Assembly: GCF_037392515.1 (NCBI RefSeq)
Contig: NC_090282.1
Location: forward strand, 32,663,054 to 32,727,053
Origin: Haliotis asinina
Taxonomy: Eukaryota; Mollusca; Gastropoda; Lepetellida; Haliotidae
Reading direction: 5' to 3'
Length of the DNA: 64,000 bases
The position numbers and the translations under genes are program-made. This document shows positions 25,101 to 36,900 of the stretch, piece by piece (position 1 is the first letter of the stretch; each line of letters begins with the position of its first letter). The notes below the pieces were generated by a model that saw only the letters and a program-made list of their open reading frames with translations, searched no databases and was not told the origin of the DNA.

Positions 25101-25688
25101 TGTCCACCCTGCACTTGTTCAACTCAAAACATTTCTTTCATATACCAATAAAATCACTGAAATGGCTGGTCTACGGAGCTATAAACCTGTACCGTATAGT
25201 TTTTCCGAACGGGCTTACTCTAAGCCTGTCAGTGAAGACAGCTGACTGCAGTCTAACGGGTTCTGTGAAATGTATACCTCAGGTCACCGTTATAACGCGA
25301 CATGCGTACGCTGTGATTTTGGTTATTTTGACATAACATGCAGATATGAAAGGTGTGGTGAAAACATTTTACTTACGTATATGTCAGTATCGTTTGTTGG
25401 GTAAAATAACCTAAAGAACGATCCATTTTCATTGTGGCCACACATTAAATCCACAGTCCCCACGGTATAGGGGCCTCTGCCCGGAGGCAGGTGTCGACGA
25501 ACTTTCCTTTGGCCCTTTTCCATCCTATGTGAGGGTTCCCCTTCCATATCTAACCATTGACGAGGTGAGGATGGTGGAGTCCTTCTCACCTGGCCCGTCA
25601 AGTCGCCTCCGTCATCCACGACACACTCGCGGGAACTGTCTCCTAACTCCACCGGCCAAAACACAACACTGTTTCCAAAGTCGCTCAA
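15943..25688 (-). CDS. Platelet-activating factor acetylhydrolase (PAF-AH/PAFAH2-like), 5' part, 3 exons
   Basis: Exons in transcript order are about 25688-25377, 17787-17673 and 16108-15943, with matching phases (0, then 1). The product reads GPYTVGTVDLMCGHNENGSF and RLFYPTNDTDIY, then WPLWIPRRQYGIGY, then VIVLSHGLGGNRTTYT and LASQGFIIAAVEHR. This is the order of the alpha/beta-hydrolase core of the PAF-AH family (PLA2G7 and PAFAH2), which hydrolyse the sn-2 acetyl or oxidised acyl chain of PAF-like phospholipids. SHGLGGNRT is the oxyanion-side strand. The nucleophile elbow GHSFGG and the Asp and His of the triad would lie in later exons, which I did not find in the remaining 15.9 kb, so the gene is probably cut by the left edge. 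No signal peptide is evident, which leans toward the intracellular type, but the start is uncertain. Confidence 0.82.
16111..16680. repeat. 70-bp minisatellite beside PAF-AH exon 3
   Basis: From 16231 the unit repeats every 70 bp (TCATCAGAGAAAGCATTCAC, ATTGTCTTTCACCAGAACAC, TATCATCAGGACAAGCATTC) for about six copies. Degenerate copies extend left to the splice acceptor of PAF-AH exon 3 at 16109. Confidence 0.93.
16725..17015. repeat. 28-bp minisatellite, about 10 copies
   Basis: The unit is TTTCATCAAATCTCACATTC plus ACACTGTC. It shares the core ATTCACAYTGTCTTTCA with the adjoining 70-bp array, so the two arrays have a common origin with a change in period. Confidence 0.93.
17086..17150 (+). 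mobile_element. SINE family A, 3' fragment
   Basis: CCAGTGTCCCGTTGTGATGC and TGCTGGAATATTGCTAAC match the body end of family A. The head is missing. Confidence 0.6.
17673..17787 (-). CDS. PAF-AH exon 2
   Basis: Between a CCCTCAG acceptor and a GTGAGT donor. Encodes 38 residues plus one base: KRDRQWPLWIPRRQYGIGYM, then FLGRNPKIFGKLFNWLG. 'W-I-P-x-x-x-Y-x-x-G' is diagnostic for PAF-AH proteins, where it follows the 'RLFYP' strand. The intron to exon 1 is about 7.6 kb. Confidence 0.85.
18079..18252 (+). mobile_element. SINE family A (tRNA-derived), nearly complete
   Basis: The tRNA-like head has an A box (GTAGCACAGTGGTAAAG) and a B box (GGTTCAATTCC). The body is ATGTGTGAAGCCCATTTCTG, then GGGATACTGCTGGAATATTG, with the tail ACTCACTCACT. 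This is the best single copy for defining the family. Confidence 0.88.
18425..18600 (+). mobile_element. Dispersed repeat family B
   Basis: GGACCAGACAATCCAGTGAT, GAGCATCGATCTACGCAGTT, CAGCCTGACCACCTGATC. Confidence 0.8.
19058..19088. repeat. (GTGA)n microsatellite
   Basis: Short run of GAGT/GTGA units, probably the tail of a degraded SINE; 'GGTATTCAGCAA' precedes it. Confidence 0.85.
21084..21112. repeat. (ACTGTACA)n short tandem repeat
   Basis: About 3.5 copies of an 8-base self-complementary unit. Confidence 0.85.
23298..23515. repeat. Diverged direct duplication of about 95 bp
   Basis: TCAAATCCTGTACTGCTTAT near 23298 and TCAACTTCTGTACTGCCTAT near 23424 start two related copies, both followed by AATCTGCAAAACT and later by a CAACA/TGTTAA segment. 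Confidence 0.6.
24110..24200 (+). mobile_element. Family B, 5' part
   Basis: CACTCAGCAATATTCTAGCT, then AAATCTGGACCAGACAAACA; interrupted afterwards. Confidence 0.7.
24610..24855 (+). mobile_element. Dispersed repeat family B, long copy
   Basis: GTCTGGACCAGCCAATCCAG, GAGCATCAATCTACACAAAT, AGCCAGCCTGACCACCCGAT and CAAGCATGGGTTACTGAAGA. Confidence 0.85.
25377..25688 (-). CDS. PAF-AH exon 1
   Basis: The minus-strand frame ends at a GTAAGT donor (complement of 25371-25376) in phase 0. The conserved family part is GPYTVGTVDLMCGH then SFFRLFYPTNDTDIY. Possible initiator methionines lie at 25688, 25547 and 25523. The two inner ones give N-termini closer to the family's usual short leader, so the outer bound given here is a maximum. 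The exon sits in the most GC- and CpG-rich patch of the region (about 25450-25760), which may also be the promoter area. Confidence 0.75.
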
Positions 25689-25818
25689 CTCTGACCCACC
25701 GTGCGGGGGCGGCCTTCACATTCCGGAGCCGGCAACCTTCACCTTGAAAGGAAAGCGCAGCGATTAACCTCTGTAACCTGAACTTACCCCCAGGACAGTC
25801 CCCTGAGACGTGTTTCAT

Positions 25819-26556
25819 GATATTGCGACATTGCTATTTTATTATTGCCGAGTGTGAAGTAACAAGATCGATTGAAAGGAAATCTAAGCAGGAATGCTAA
25901 TCATGGTAGAAAAGTCATTTCCAATCCGCAGAGAAAGGCGTATCAAAGCTTAAGTCAATAAAATGCAATAGCTTTATATGGGAAAAACATAACATATGAG
26001 GTGTCAGTCGGGTACACAAATATCCTGTATATTTAACCAAATTCATCGTACCATTCAGAATTACATACACGCCTTTCGCTGTATCAAGAATGAAAAGATA
26101 TTGTTAAAGTTAAAATTAACCAAAGTTAGCCGGGTTGTAAACAAATAAAGTTCTAATGTTTTCAGTAAAATGTCTTGTTTCTCAAAGGAGCGATGAACAT
26201 ACATCCAGATATTTTTTGATTGTTTTTATTCTTAGCTGGATGTTAAGTAGGACACGAGAACTGTTTACAACAAAGAATGAGTGAATTACACTTGTCCTTT
26301 AAAGTAATGTTTGCCAATATCAGAACATATCCCATATTGTGTGTATTATGTCATGCAGTTTGTAAATGTTATGTCGATTCCTTGTTGTCGTAGTTGTTTT
26401 TTTATGTTGGTTGTTTGGTTTGTTGTGTGTCTTTTTTTTCGTTTGTTTGTTTTGTTTGTTGTTGATGTTTGTGCGTTTAAGGGTTTTGTTTTGTTCTTTG
26501 TTTTATTGGGGAGGTATTCTACTTATTGTAGCCTCAGCGATTTCCTAGTCATGTCA

Positions 26557-26594
<38 letters not shown>

Positions 26595-28244
26595 AAAGTA
26601 CAATTTCATACACGTGCCGAATTCTTCAAGTACCACAAACTACAAAACGTAGTTTGATAAGGTGATTGCAAAACGCTGTACTTCACCACATTTACGCAAA
26701 GAAATTCATAAATATTTTTCACAGACTTTACTGAAGAGCAATGTTTCCAGTTATGTTAAAGCTGTGAAGAGAGTTCTAGACAATATGACACGCGGAGATG
26801 AATGATCTGTGACCAAAGAATGCCAGCTCTGGTTTAGGGTCTTGAAGGAGATGTATCTGTTTTTCTCTTATCTAAGGGTCCTATATAGTTATTTTAGATT
26901 CATTGTGTCTGTAAACGCGCGAGTGTATGTATTTATATGCTCATATATAATCCATATATATAACAATATTGGATTAATCTATTAATCTGTTAGAACCTCA
27001 GTCTCATAAGAAAACACTAGAATGTTGGACCTGCGAGACTAACTAATCTCATTTAGTATTACGTGACACTGCCTTAGCCAATAATCCCAGAGAACACGTT
27101 AAAAAAAGCTTTCAGGCAACCAGTGACCTCTTTGATCCTTCATATTTACAACAGAGACTTAACCTTCATTGATACAGGGATGATCTACAACACGAGTCTT
27201 CTGTTCTTCTGATTGACACTAACAGTAACTGTTGAAGTCTCGCTAAAATACGACGAAGCTGCACAGAGTTGCGTCCCTTGAAAGTTCTTGTCGGGTTTCA
27301 GTCCAGATTGACTCTCGTGTGAGCTTTCGTATCGCACCACACGTATCTAATGGGTTTAGTTCTAGGTTTGAAATTATCTTTATTGCAGTGATGACCCAAA
27401 AACGCGATGTGAAGTAGACTTAAAATCCGCTTTTGTAATCTGACATGCTGTCAAATCTTTGAAAAGTCCTGGCGCACATTATCTTTTTAAAAAGAGAGGA
27501 AAAATACAGGTCCCAAGAGCAAACGCACACTGTATAATCCGACATCAACACAAAACCTTCAATAAACATCCCCCCACATCGTAATCAATTTAATTTCTTG
27601 TATTCTTGAGTGACAATGATTTAGAGATTAGTTGATGTCTTTAGCATACATCCTTCGATTAACCTTTCACGCTTGGAACAACCACAAAAATAGAGAAACT
27701 CCATTTGTATGGTACAACAGAAGAGTTAAAAATAATTGATAGGCTGGGTTTCAGACAGTGAATCATGGGCATGTCGTCAGCCATAGACTGCTGTCTTATC
27801 TGAAACACACAAGCACTTACAGGAAAGACATATTCTGTCCGCCTTTTGGAACATTGCAGTTGTGACAACTTTCATATGCCATTGTGGTAAATAATTTTTT
27901 TTCAGTTTTAACATACATGAATTTTGAAGATGTTGTGTGCATTCCTTTTGAAAAGACGGGTCAAAGGTTCAAAGCCACATTAGGAGAATAAGAGCGGTCT
28001 AGAAAGTGTTACCAGAGAAAAGCCACAAATTCCTACTATCAATGACGAAATAAGTTAATAACAAACACACGAAAAATCAAAATTAGTTTTCATTTTCAAA
28101 TTCCATACATTACATAAACGGTGGCAATTTTCAGTAAGAGAATTCACGTGGGCAGTAACTATGATCTGTCTCGTTGGATATCGTCCAGTTGTAAAACAAG
28201 GAGGTACGTATAGTTTCATAAATTATTACTTCACTTTAGAACCG
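25819..28244. other. Intergenic region upstream of the PAF-AH gene
   Basis: T/G-rich stretch at 26390-26520 and an ATG microsatellite. No coding signal. The 5' part next to 25.8 kb may hold the PAF-AH promoter or a 5'UTR exon. Confidence 0.5.
26557..26594. repeat. (ATG)n microsatellite
   Basis: About 12 copies of TGA/ATG. Confidence 0.95.
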
Positions 28245-28455
28245 CGATGCTCCGGGTTAGAATTGGTCTTCAGCAACCCCTGTTTGTCATAAGACCCACT
28301 AGCGGGATCGACCGGTCATGGGGAATGACTTTGTTGATACATGTCATCGCATCCCAGCTGCACAGGTCGAGGTTCATGATGTCAATCACTGGAATGTCGG
28401 GTGCAGATTCGAATATTTACAGACTCTGTCATATAGCTATGATATCACTCAGGGA
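28245..28455 (-). mobile_element. Dispersed repeat family B, reverse
   Basis: GGGTTAGAATTGGTCTTCAG, ATACATGTCATCGCATCCCA, GTCAATCACTGGAATGTCGG and CATATAGCTATGATATCACT. Confidence 0.82.
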
Positions 28456-31387
28456 GGCGATAAACAGAACCTACATTATCATTATTACTGTACTATGTTT
28501 TACAGATTAAAGAGAGTATGCAGCAGAGAGCCTTCGGGTGATCCTGACGCAGTCAAGCTGGTAAGACTCCTCATCCGCCCTTGCCCCCTGCACGCAGCCC
28601 AGACAGCGAATGGGACTCACTCCCAGGAGGTTGACTATTGTCGTTTCGAAGAATATGAAAAACCGCAGCCTTCTGTCTTACTGATTATACAACATACTTT
28701 GTAAAATAATTGAATTATAGCATTCTTTTCATGAGAAATACAACTTGAAGTGTATATAAATATCTACCCTGTGTCACTGCATGTGTGATACATTCCGAAG
28801 TAATACGTCTAAGGTCAATACGTATTTCTCTAAACTCACCTCGATGCAAGAAAGCATCACAATAAACACGAAGCTCAACATTGGAAACAATACTAAACGT
28901 TTAAGTTAAAGAGAACCACAGAACATGTCACCATGATTTATTTAATACAAACTATTTAAAAAGAACTATTTCAATATCCGGCAGGCACAGCGTTATCGCG
29001 AGCGTGCACTGCCTCCCCCGCTCACCCCCCAAATACCACACGTCACATCTGTCGCCAAGACTTCGATATTCAGATTCGATTTATCACCGGCCACAACTCT
29101 TTGTCAAATGTCGACGGCCCTGTTACGTTGATCAACAACGTGGCGCTGTGCCTCACTTCCTGCGTGGACGTCTACACTCTACCTCCACGTTGTTCACGTA
29201 TTAGGAAGGGTATCTGGGGAATATTTCTCACCTGGGATAATTACAGGTAGTCACACCCCTGCTCTAGAAATGAGGTAGGTATTGCTGGAATGGTTTTCAG
29301 TGTTAAAATGCGAAGTTTCAATCATGCTTGAAGAAGTAAATATAATTCGCACTAAATATTCGATCATTTTGCTTGAAGTCTCAAATGTATCATAATTACT
29401 AAATCTTTCTTATCTCAGAACAGTTTTTCATTGTATTACAAGGGGTTTTCATGCTTCAAACATATTATTATGATTATTGCATTATATCAATTACGATTAT
29501 GTTTTCTATACATTATCGTAATTTCAAACTAGGCCTGTTTTAACAAATATTTCAAGATCATGTTGAGAAATATAATATAAGTACATAATTCGTCACATCG
29601 TCACCATGTAACAATAATACAATTACTATCTTAGTGTTATCTTATAATACATTCTAAGCGATTTATCCCCGTCCGTAATATGAATTTGATAGTTGGGTGG
29701 CCATGGAAGATCTCTCTGCCCTCGGGGTGGAAGATGCAGGGTTGTAGCAGTATATACCAACACGGATGCTGTATAATTCCTTACCATGCTCTGTCTAGGT
29801 CTGATCTACATGTGTAAGGTTAACTACAATCACGATCCTCTGTTATTATCAGTTAAGAAGGACAATGAAGGGCATGTGCAGTTTGTTTTATAACAATGTT
29901 TAGCGTCTGAAGGGAGATTAGTCTCCCATACTATTCCAAACGTACACTAGCCAAAATGCGAGTCATACAAATATTTGTGTTTTTTATGTCTATCTTAACT
30001 TCTAGACCAACACATTGACTTTCGTAGAGAAATATTTTTAAAAAAACCTAGGACTAGAAGCAGTGGTATATTAGCTCCTAATTCCAAGTGTTAAGTGTGA
30101 GTGAGGTATACATGCAAGATATTAATGACACGATAGACCTACTCGTTATTAACTGTTGCTGGAATCAGAACTGAGACTAAAACAACAGATGAACTAAAGA
30201 TTGTTGTGTTTGCCTTGTTACATCAAATCCTGTCTGAAGCATTTCCTTAAGGTCCACGTCAATAGCTTCGTGTCATTGATAAGAAAATGTAGGTGAAAAG
30301 AGGTCACGTAGAACATTTTCTGAGTACTATGATAACATCATCAGTAAAATAAAGTAAAGTGAGGTAAATAGATATTATTTACGTTTGTGTGAAATTATTA
30401 TGTTTCAACTACGTTGCTAAAAAGGAGCCAAGCATCTTTGACACTACGTGAATCGTGACTTTTAAGAGTTACGTCCCTTTGTCTTCTTTTACAGCGCTTC
30501 GATTAGCACAGCTGTTGGCATTCAATAATGTGTAACTTCCGATAAGCATTCCTTAAATTAGTCAAAGCATGGGTTCCTGGGTCTACATCTCTGTCGGCAT
30601 TTTTCTTGCATATATTATGTTACTGTCACAGCTTTCATAAATTTATATGGAATTATTGGTAGTATGCTTATGACTTCTTTACTAGCACAACAATTATTTA
30701 AGACAAATGCTTTACATTTATTCTCAGGTAATAGTTACGAAGTATCGGAGTGTCGTTAATGTTATTTTCCGATGAGTGAAAGCAAATCTCCGAACAATTG
30801 TAAAGCGTCGAGTCACGACATATAATATTGCAAGCGTTCACTAGGTTACTGGAGATGTGAATAATAATATGAACGCGCCAGACACACCCTAATGTATCTA
30901 ATTGTATATATATTCACATTCCTGTTGGAATCAATGCAAGCAGCTGCCTTTCATACTGACCTTTGAATTAGTCTTCAGACGTATTGCACAAAACTATCTG
31001 AAATGGCTCATTAACTTGTTAGCTGCTCAGTCAATTAGGTTTTGAAGGTGAAGGTCAGAAATGGCTGCTACAGCTGTATTATCAAAGTAAGTAAGTTAAT
31101 CCGTATTCGTGGCATTTGGTATTTTTATTACAGATTTCTTAGCGAGGGTACACTGCTTTGAAATGTTATATTTTTAAATTAACATTTGTGGCATGTCGCA
31201 AGAGATTATATATTAAGCTTAGTTTATTACAAAACATTGTATGGATTAGGGACAAGTAACACACTTAAGGGTCATGCTGAACAGCTTATGTTTTGCGAGG
31301 GAATTTGATATGGTTTTTTGAAGGTAATATGAGTGGGCTTTGTACAACCACAAGATAGTTGTCTACAAATGGTCTTCACTGTACAGA
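28456..31387. other. Intergenic, with a GC-richer patch at 28980-29210
   Basis: The patch has CpGs and a 66-codon plus-strand frame at 29004-29204 that shows no recognisable domain. The rest is AT-rich. I cannot assign a function. Confidence 0.45.
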
Positions 31388-31480
31388 TTGAGTGATTGAG
31401 TGAGTTGGGTTTTACGCCGCTTTTAGCAGTATTCCAGCAATATCACCACGTGGGACACCAGAAACGGGCTTACTGTACAT
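31388..31480 (-). mobile_element. SINE family A, partial, reverse
   Basis: GAGTGAGTTGGGTTTTACGC then CCAGCAATATCACCACGTGG: tail and body only. Confidence 0.75.
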
Positions 31481-31602
31481 ATATCTTAGTGCTGTCTATA
31501 AGTCGTTTTCAGCGCCACATTTCATTATTCAGCTCTTATCTCACATTTACAGCACGTTTCCAGGTTTTTTTTAGTAACATGCCCGCATCCTTAGGTCTCC
31601 AA

Positions 31603-31775
31603 CACTGAGTGACTGAGTTTGGTTTTTCGTCGGCTTTAGCAATTTTTCATCAATATCGAGGCGGGCCATCAACCATGTACTTCACACATTGTACTCATGT
31701 GGGGAATCGGGTCTTTGGTGAGCTGAGCGAACACTGTAACCACTAGGCTACACTACCGATCTCACCAACCTTGGT
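31603..31775 (-). mobile_element. SINE family A, reverse
   Basis: Degraded tail, body (TTCACACATTGTACTCATGT) and head (GAACACTGTAACCACTAGGC), with A and B box remnants on the minus strand. Confidence 0.8.
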
Positions 31776-31974
31776 CAGTGGCCTTCCTCCAGGTCAATAA
31801 GGCGGACACTCCGTGATCTAACTGAAGTGCTCACTCACACACCTGTGGCTGTGTGAGGATAAGTTGTAACTTTGTCCTTGCAGACACCTGTACTGCACTA
31901 TGATATTACGTAACATCGATATAATGTATTATAGATACACGTCTCCGTTTACTGATGCTACAGTTAGTGAGTAT

Positions 31975-32125
31975 ATGCTGAAGTCTCTTTAAGCAATAAT
32001 CCAGCAATATCACGGGGAGTCTCCAGTGGTGAACTTCGTACACTCTACCCATGTGGGAAACAAAACCCGGTTCTACAGAAGGACGAGCAAATGCTTAAAC
32101 AGTTGGGCTACTCGACTGCCCTACA
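31975..32125 (-). mobile_element. SINE family A, reverse, diverged
   Basis: CAATAATCCAGCAATATCAC, CTCTACCCATGTGGGAAACA and AGCAAATGCTTAAACAGTTG match family A in order. Confidence 0.75.
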
Positions 32126-32319
32126 CATGCAAGATCTCTTTCAAAGTAAACGTGAAAGGTGATAAAGACACGTTTCTGTATAAGTGTGTAATGAAGTCAC
32201 TATGATCATCACTGTGACCATCAACACACTAACTGTGTGTTTAAACCACGTTAATTGGTAATACTATGGTTAAAATTATTATCAAAGCAGTAACAAAAAC
32301 ACATTTGGTACGACGAGGT

Positions 32320-32452
32320 ATATTGGTGGTTTTCCCTTGGCACCAAAGACCCGGGTACGATTCCTAACGTGGATACTTTGTGTAAATTCTGCATTGCTAT
32401 TGTTGAAATGCTGCTAAAAGCTTTGTAAAACCACACCCACTCACTCGTAGAA
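32320..32452 (+). mobile_element. SINE family A, partial
   Basis: Starts in the head (CACCAAAGACCCGGGTACGA), with TGTTGAAATGCTGCTAAAAG and a CACTCACTCG tail. Confidence 0.75.
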
Positions 32453-32691
32453 AACAGCGTTAGTGAGATCACTTAGCTCAAGCATGCAGAGACGTTGACA
32501 AAATGACTACAATTCCGTTTTGGTCAAGAAATTGCCCATAAAATAATTCGATCACTTTCATTCACTAGAAACCAAAAGAAACTTGATGTAACCATGACAA
32601 AGGTTATAGGAATTCTTCGAAGATGAACCAATCAGGTCCAGATATAGGATCGTCACCATCACATCGCATCCATACTTCCTCTCAAGTTTAA

Positions 32692-32870
32692 CTATGAGTG
32701 AGTGAGTCCAGTTCTACGCGGCTTTTAGTAATGATCCATCAACATCGCGGCAGGGGATTCCTGAAATGGCTTTCACGAATTATGCACATGAGGGGAATCG
32801 AACCAGGGTCTTCGGTGTGACGAGCGAACGCTTTATCCACTAGGCCCCTCCCAACCGCCCAACCGCCCCA
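32692..32870 (-). mobile_element. SINE family A, reverse, nearly complete
   Basis: (GTGA) tail, body, GGGGAATCGAACCAGGGTCT (B box on the minus strand) and GACGAGCGAACGCTTTATCC (A box side). Confidence 0.85.
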
Positions 32871-33841
32871 CCGCCCTATGTAAATATGAAGTACATCTTA
32901 ATGCAGGAACACTACTATTTATAAATACCTTGTTGAGCAGTGATCCGATCACGTATATTGACAGCGTGATTTAATACCAAGACTTTAATAACAGAAACAA
33001 TAGTTTTCTGTAGGCCTTCCGGAAATGTCACCTTTGCTGGCCGCTATTGAGTATGTCTGATATGTTAATGGGTACGTTGCATTAGATCAACCGGTTGTGA
33101 AAATGTGCCTTTGCTCGGGTTTCATTGATTATTCGATCTGAAGTGGAACACATGTGCAACTGTATCCCCGTATAGCACAAACAGCCGGAAGCTTTCCAGA
33201 ACATTCGATCGACAAGGCATACGGTGTAATTCATACGGTTACAGTGCATCGATCTGTCGCTGCTGTTTATAGACTTTGAAGCAATATGTAATAGAAAATA
33301 TACTTATGTTGTTTTCATAATAATTCATATTCATCTGGTTGTTATAGGTAAGAAATGCAATATAAACTGAACGAAAATCAGCTCTGTCTTTTTATTTAGT
33401 TTTCAAATAGGTATAAAAACACAAACGTTTACTTTTATGAGATTTTTTCGAAAGTTGCTTTTCTTTTGCTGTATATATATATATTGTCAGAAGTCTTTGT
33501 GATCAAGTGTGAATAGTCTTTCAGTGTTTGTTACAAGAACATGTTGACACATAAATACAACAAAAAACTCATAGTGATTGACGTTATGAACATTTGATGA
33601 CGGCACAACCACGTCCACGAGAATAATCAGCGTTTGTCGCCATTCAGCATTGTGACAGAGAGCATGTCGTGAGAAAGAGGATCGGATGGACAAAACGTAG
33701 TAGCGTGTCGTGATTGGTTTTTGTTCATTTCATCCACTGTCGATATGTTAAACTGACTGTCATATTACACATTTAAGCGCACATTTCCTACACAATCTTT
33801 AAAGTGAATAATTTATATATTTCAGCCCACTATCAATCAAA
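32871..33841. other. Upstream region of the JmjC gene
   Basis: Contains an ATTGGTT CCAAT-type box near 33711 and a splice-acceptor-like TTTATATATTTCAG just before the ATG. No TATA box could be placed with confidence. Confidence 0.4.
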
Positions 33842-33986
33842 ATGTCGTTGTTGTTGCTGCTGTTGATGGTGACATGGACGACGGACGCTAGGATTGGATT
33901 TAAGAAGGACCTGTCAATGGATGCTGTCTTCCCCGCTCCCATCAGACGAGATGCAGGGCTGCCGGAGGGGCATCTCCGACCCCTGG
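33842..33986 (+). CDS. JmjC gene exon 1: signal peptide
   Basis: The ATG at 33842 has A at -3 and opens a run of six leucines (MSLLLLLLMVTWTTDA), a typical short signal peptide with likely cleavage after the alanine. The exon ends at a GTAATT donor with one nucleotide left over (phase 1). A pyrimidine-rich stretch ending in TTTCAG lies at 33820-33825, so an upstream 5'UTR exon joined at 33826 is plausible. The next in-frame codons beyond the donor soon reach stops, which supports the splice. Confidence 0.8.
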
Positions 33987-36900
33987 GTAATTGCTTCCAG
34001 TCATACCTACCAGACAAGGCACATAAAGAAGGACAGGACACTTTCGTGATGTAATGACGAAGAAATTCCAACGTATCTTGTATAGATAAACATCCCTAGA
34101 AAATGAAAGGATCAGCTGAAGACCCAAGATTCTATAGTTCCTATCAAAAGTTTAGACTCACTTAGAAACACTCACTATATATATGGTCGCATCGAAGGTT
34201 GATTTCCCCAATAAATTGGGGCACCTGCTGCAAACCCTGTGCAGATTAACTGCCTGAGGATCATGCATCAATTTGCTGAAAAGGATATACAAATACCATG
34301 CATGTGAACAGCTTTGTTTTGGGTGTAAATGTTTGTGAAGAATTCGCCTAATTTCATTGACTTTTATCATTTCTTGAACTCATGACAATGGTCTTTTCGT
34401 CTGTACGAATTTGTTTACAATACATCACTTCATGTGCAGACTGTACTGAATGTATTTTGCAAATTGAGTTTAGAACAGGTGACTGAAGTAAGTGGCTATA
34501 TTTGCAATAGTGGGTCTAAACTTTTGACAGGTAGTATATTTCCAAACAGGACCGTCTGAAGATCTGCACGTTTAGCTGCAAGGACAGCCTTGTGGACGTA
34601 CCAATAAATACATGACTGTTTGACCGTGTCGACTATTTACATTCTTAGTTCGGTACAGGCAGGAACCCAACGCACTGTTTTGACAGCCCTGTTTAAAAAA
34701 AAGATGTTGTCCCCGCCGTGATATTGCTGGAATATTGCTACAAACGGCGTAAAACCATATTCACTCACTCGCTCACTGTTCCCAAAGCATTTTATCAAAC
34801 GATGGCCCACTGCACGTGACCAAAGAAATCGCAATACATGCATACATTCACTCAATCCCACCAAAACTTATGCAATGAAGGTTGCACTACTGACAGTGGT
34901 TACTATGGACAGATGTTACTATGGGCAGTGGTTACTATGGGCAGTGGTTACTATGGGCAGATGTTACTATGGGCAGTGGTTACTATGGGCAGTGGTTACT
35001 ATGGGCAGTGGCTACTATTGACAGTGGTTACTTGTGTTCATATGTTTCCTCGCGCCGATTAGAATAGAGGAGATGTCTGGCAGCGAACTCAAATGACGAG
35101 CCTGGTCTTGGATCAGATAGACATAAATTGCTTTAGATGAAACAGTGGACATGGAATATGTTGCGTGGGGAGTATTATAGGTGTAATGTTGCTGTATGTC
35201 AGGTAATAGTTTCACATGTTGACTGCTTCAACACTCATTCACCCCAGATAACTGACGTGTGATCCTCATTATCCAGGCTACCAGCGTCCGGCAGATTCCC
35301 CCGCAGAAGAGCTGGACGGGTTCCCGGACATCAGGGTGTTCTACCACGGCTACTCCAAACAGCGGACACCCGTGGTGTTCCGGAAAGCTCTGAAGGACGA
35401 GGAGGTGTTCAAGAACTGGGAAAAGGACAAATACCTCAGAGACACGTAAGGATAGTGCTGTATGTCCCCGTGTCTGTCCCAACCTGCACCTGTCTATGTG
35501 AAAATCCCATAACTCATTCATACGAAACCACGTCATGCGAACAGCAATTCAGCGCCCTCTGGCGAAACATTGGTCAAGTTCCACATCTAATATGAACAAC
35601 ATTTCTTTGAGCAGGACACATTTCCACAACGCGATCTCAGAGCTAAGAGGATAGTATCATCCGTACTCTAAGACGGACTTACGACAGTCGTAGTGCGAAG
35701 ACGATCGTATCTCTCGTACGCTGAGACAGACTTACAGCAGTCGTAGCTCTAATTTGGAATTTCTTCGTATATCAACTTCAATTTTTGATTCCACAATATT
35801 CGAAATGAAAATGTTAGGCGTAAGTTTAATACAGTATATGATATATCAACGTTATGTTTCACAAACAATAGGATCTCTTGACCGTTATCCCAGTTAGCCA
35901 ATAAATCAGTAATGCGTAAGGTTAACAGGATTCTATTAGGGCAAGCTAAAGTCTGGCATCAGTAGAGGCAGGAAAGTGCTGATCGAGGCTGAAGGAGACG
36001 ACGATGGGAGGAAACGAGGAATGGGAGCGCCTGTGTTTATTAGGCACATGCTCAGGGACATGTTAGAAAGAATATTCCCTAATTATATCCATTTGTAATC
36101 TCTACAACTTTTCGACGTGCTTTTCTAGCTTATGAACCTGGTGAACCCTGAAGCTTCTCGCCATACCGATATTTAAATGAAATGTGACTGACTGAACCCC
36201 ATTTCACAGGAATTACTTAGATTAAAAAACAGTCTCGGCAGATTTGAATCAAGCAAAACAAGAATCAATTCACGCAACGTACACGCAAAGAGCGTTGTTA
36301 CAATCATGAAAAACAACACCCAAGGTTCACACATGATTCTTGCCAAAGATCGCCATGAAAGTTGGTCAAGTCTTCAGTACTATCTAAAGTTAAAACTATC
36401 GGGGTTACACTAAGAAACTGGTTGCGACGAGCCTGAACGCTAATCTTTAGGGTTCTTACACCATAGATGCAAGAACTAGTGAAATGAATTCTGAAATATT
36501 CTGGCATTACGACAAGGCTACAAATACGTCTGACTTCCTTCATGCCGTCTACTCCACACAGTTCACCTTGTCTACACAGTTCACCTTGTCTACACAGTTC
36601 ACCTTGTCTACACAGTTCACCTTGTCTACACAGTTCACCTTGTCTACACAGTTCACCTTGTCTACACAGTTCACCTTGTCTACACAGTTCACCTTGTCTA
36701 CACAGTTCACCTTGTCTACACAATTCACCTTGTCTACACAGTTCACTTTGTCTACACAGTTCACCTTGTCTACACAGTTCACCTTGTCTACACAGTTCAC
36801 CTTGTCTACACAGTTCACCTTGTCTACACAGTTCACCTTGTCTACACAGTTCACTTTGTCTACACAGTTCACCTTGTCTACACAGTTCACCTTGTCTACA

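Noticed and set aside
24796..25122. 108-codon minus-strand frame
   Set aside because: No recognisable domain, partly overlaps a family B repeat and has no splice context.
28318..28704. 128-codon plus-strand frame
   Set aside because: More than a third lies in a reversed family B element; the rest matches nothing I know.
29004..29204. 66-codon frame in a GC-richer patch
   Set aside because: No domain and no matching exons; kept only as a note in the intergenic description.
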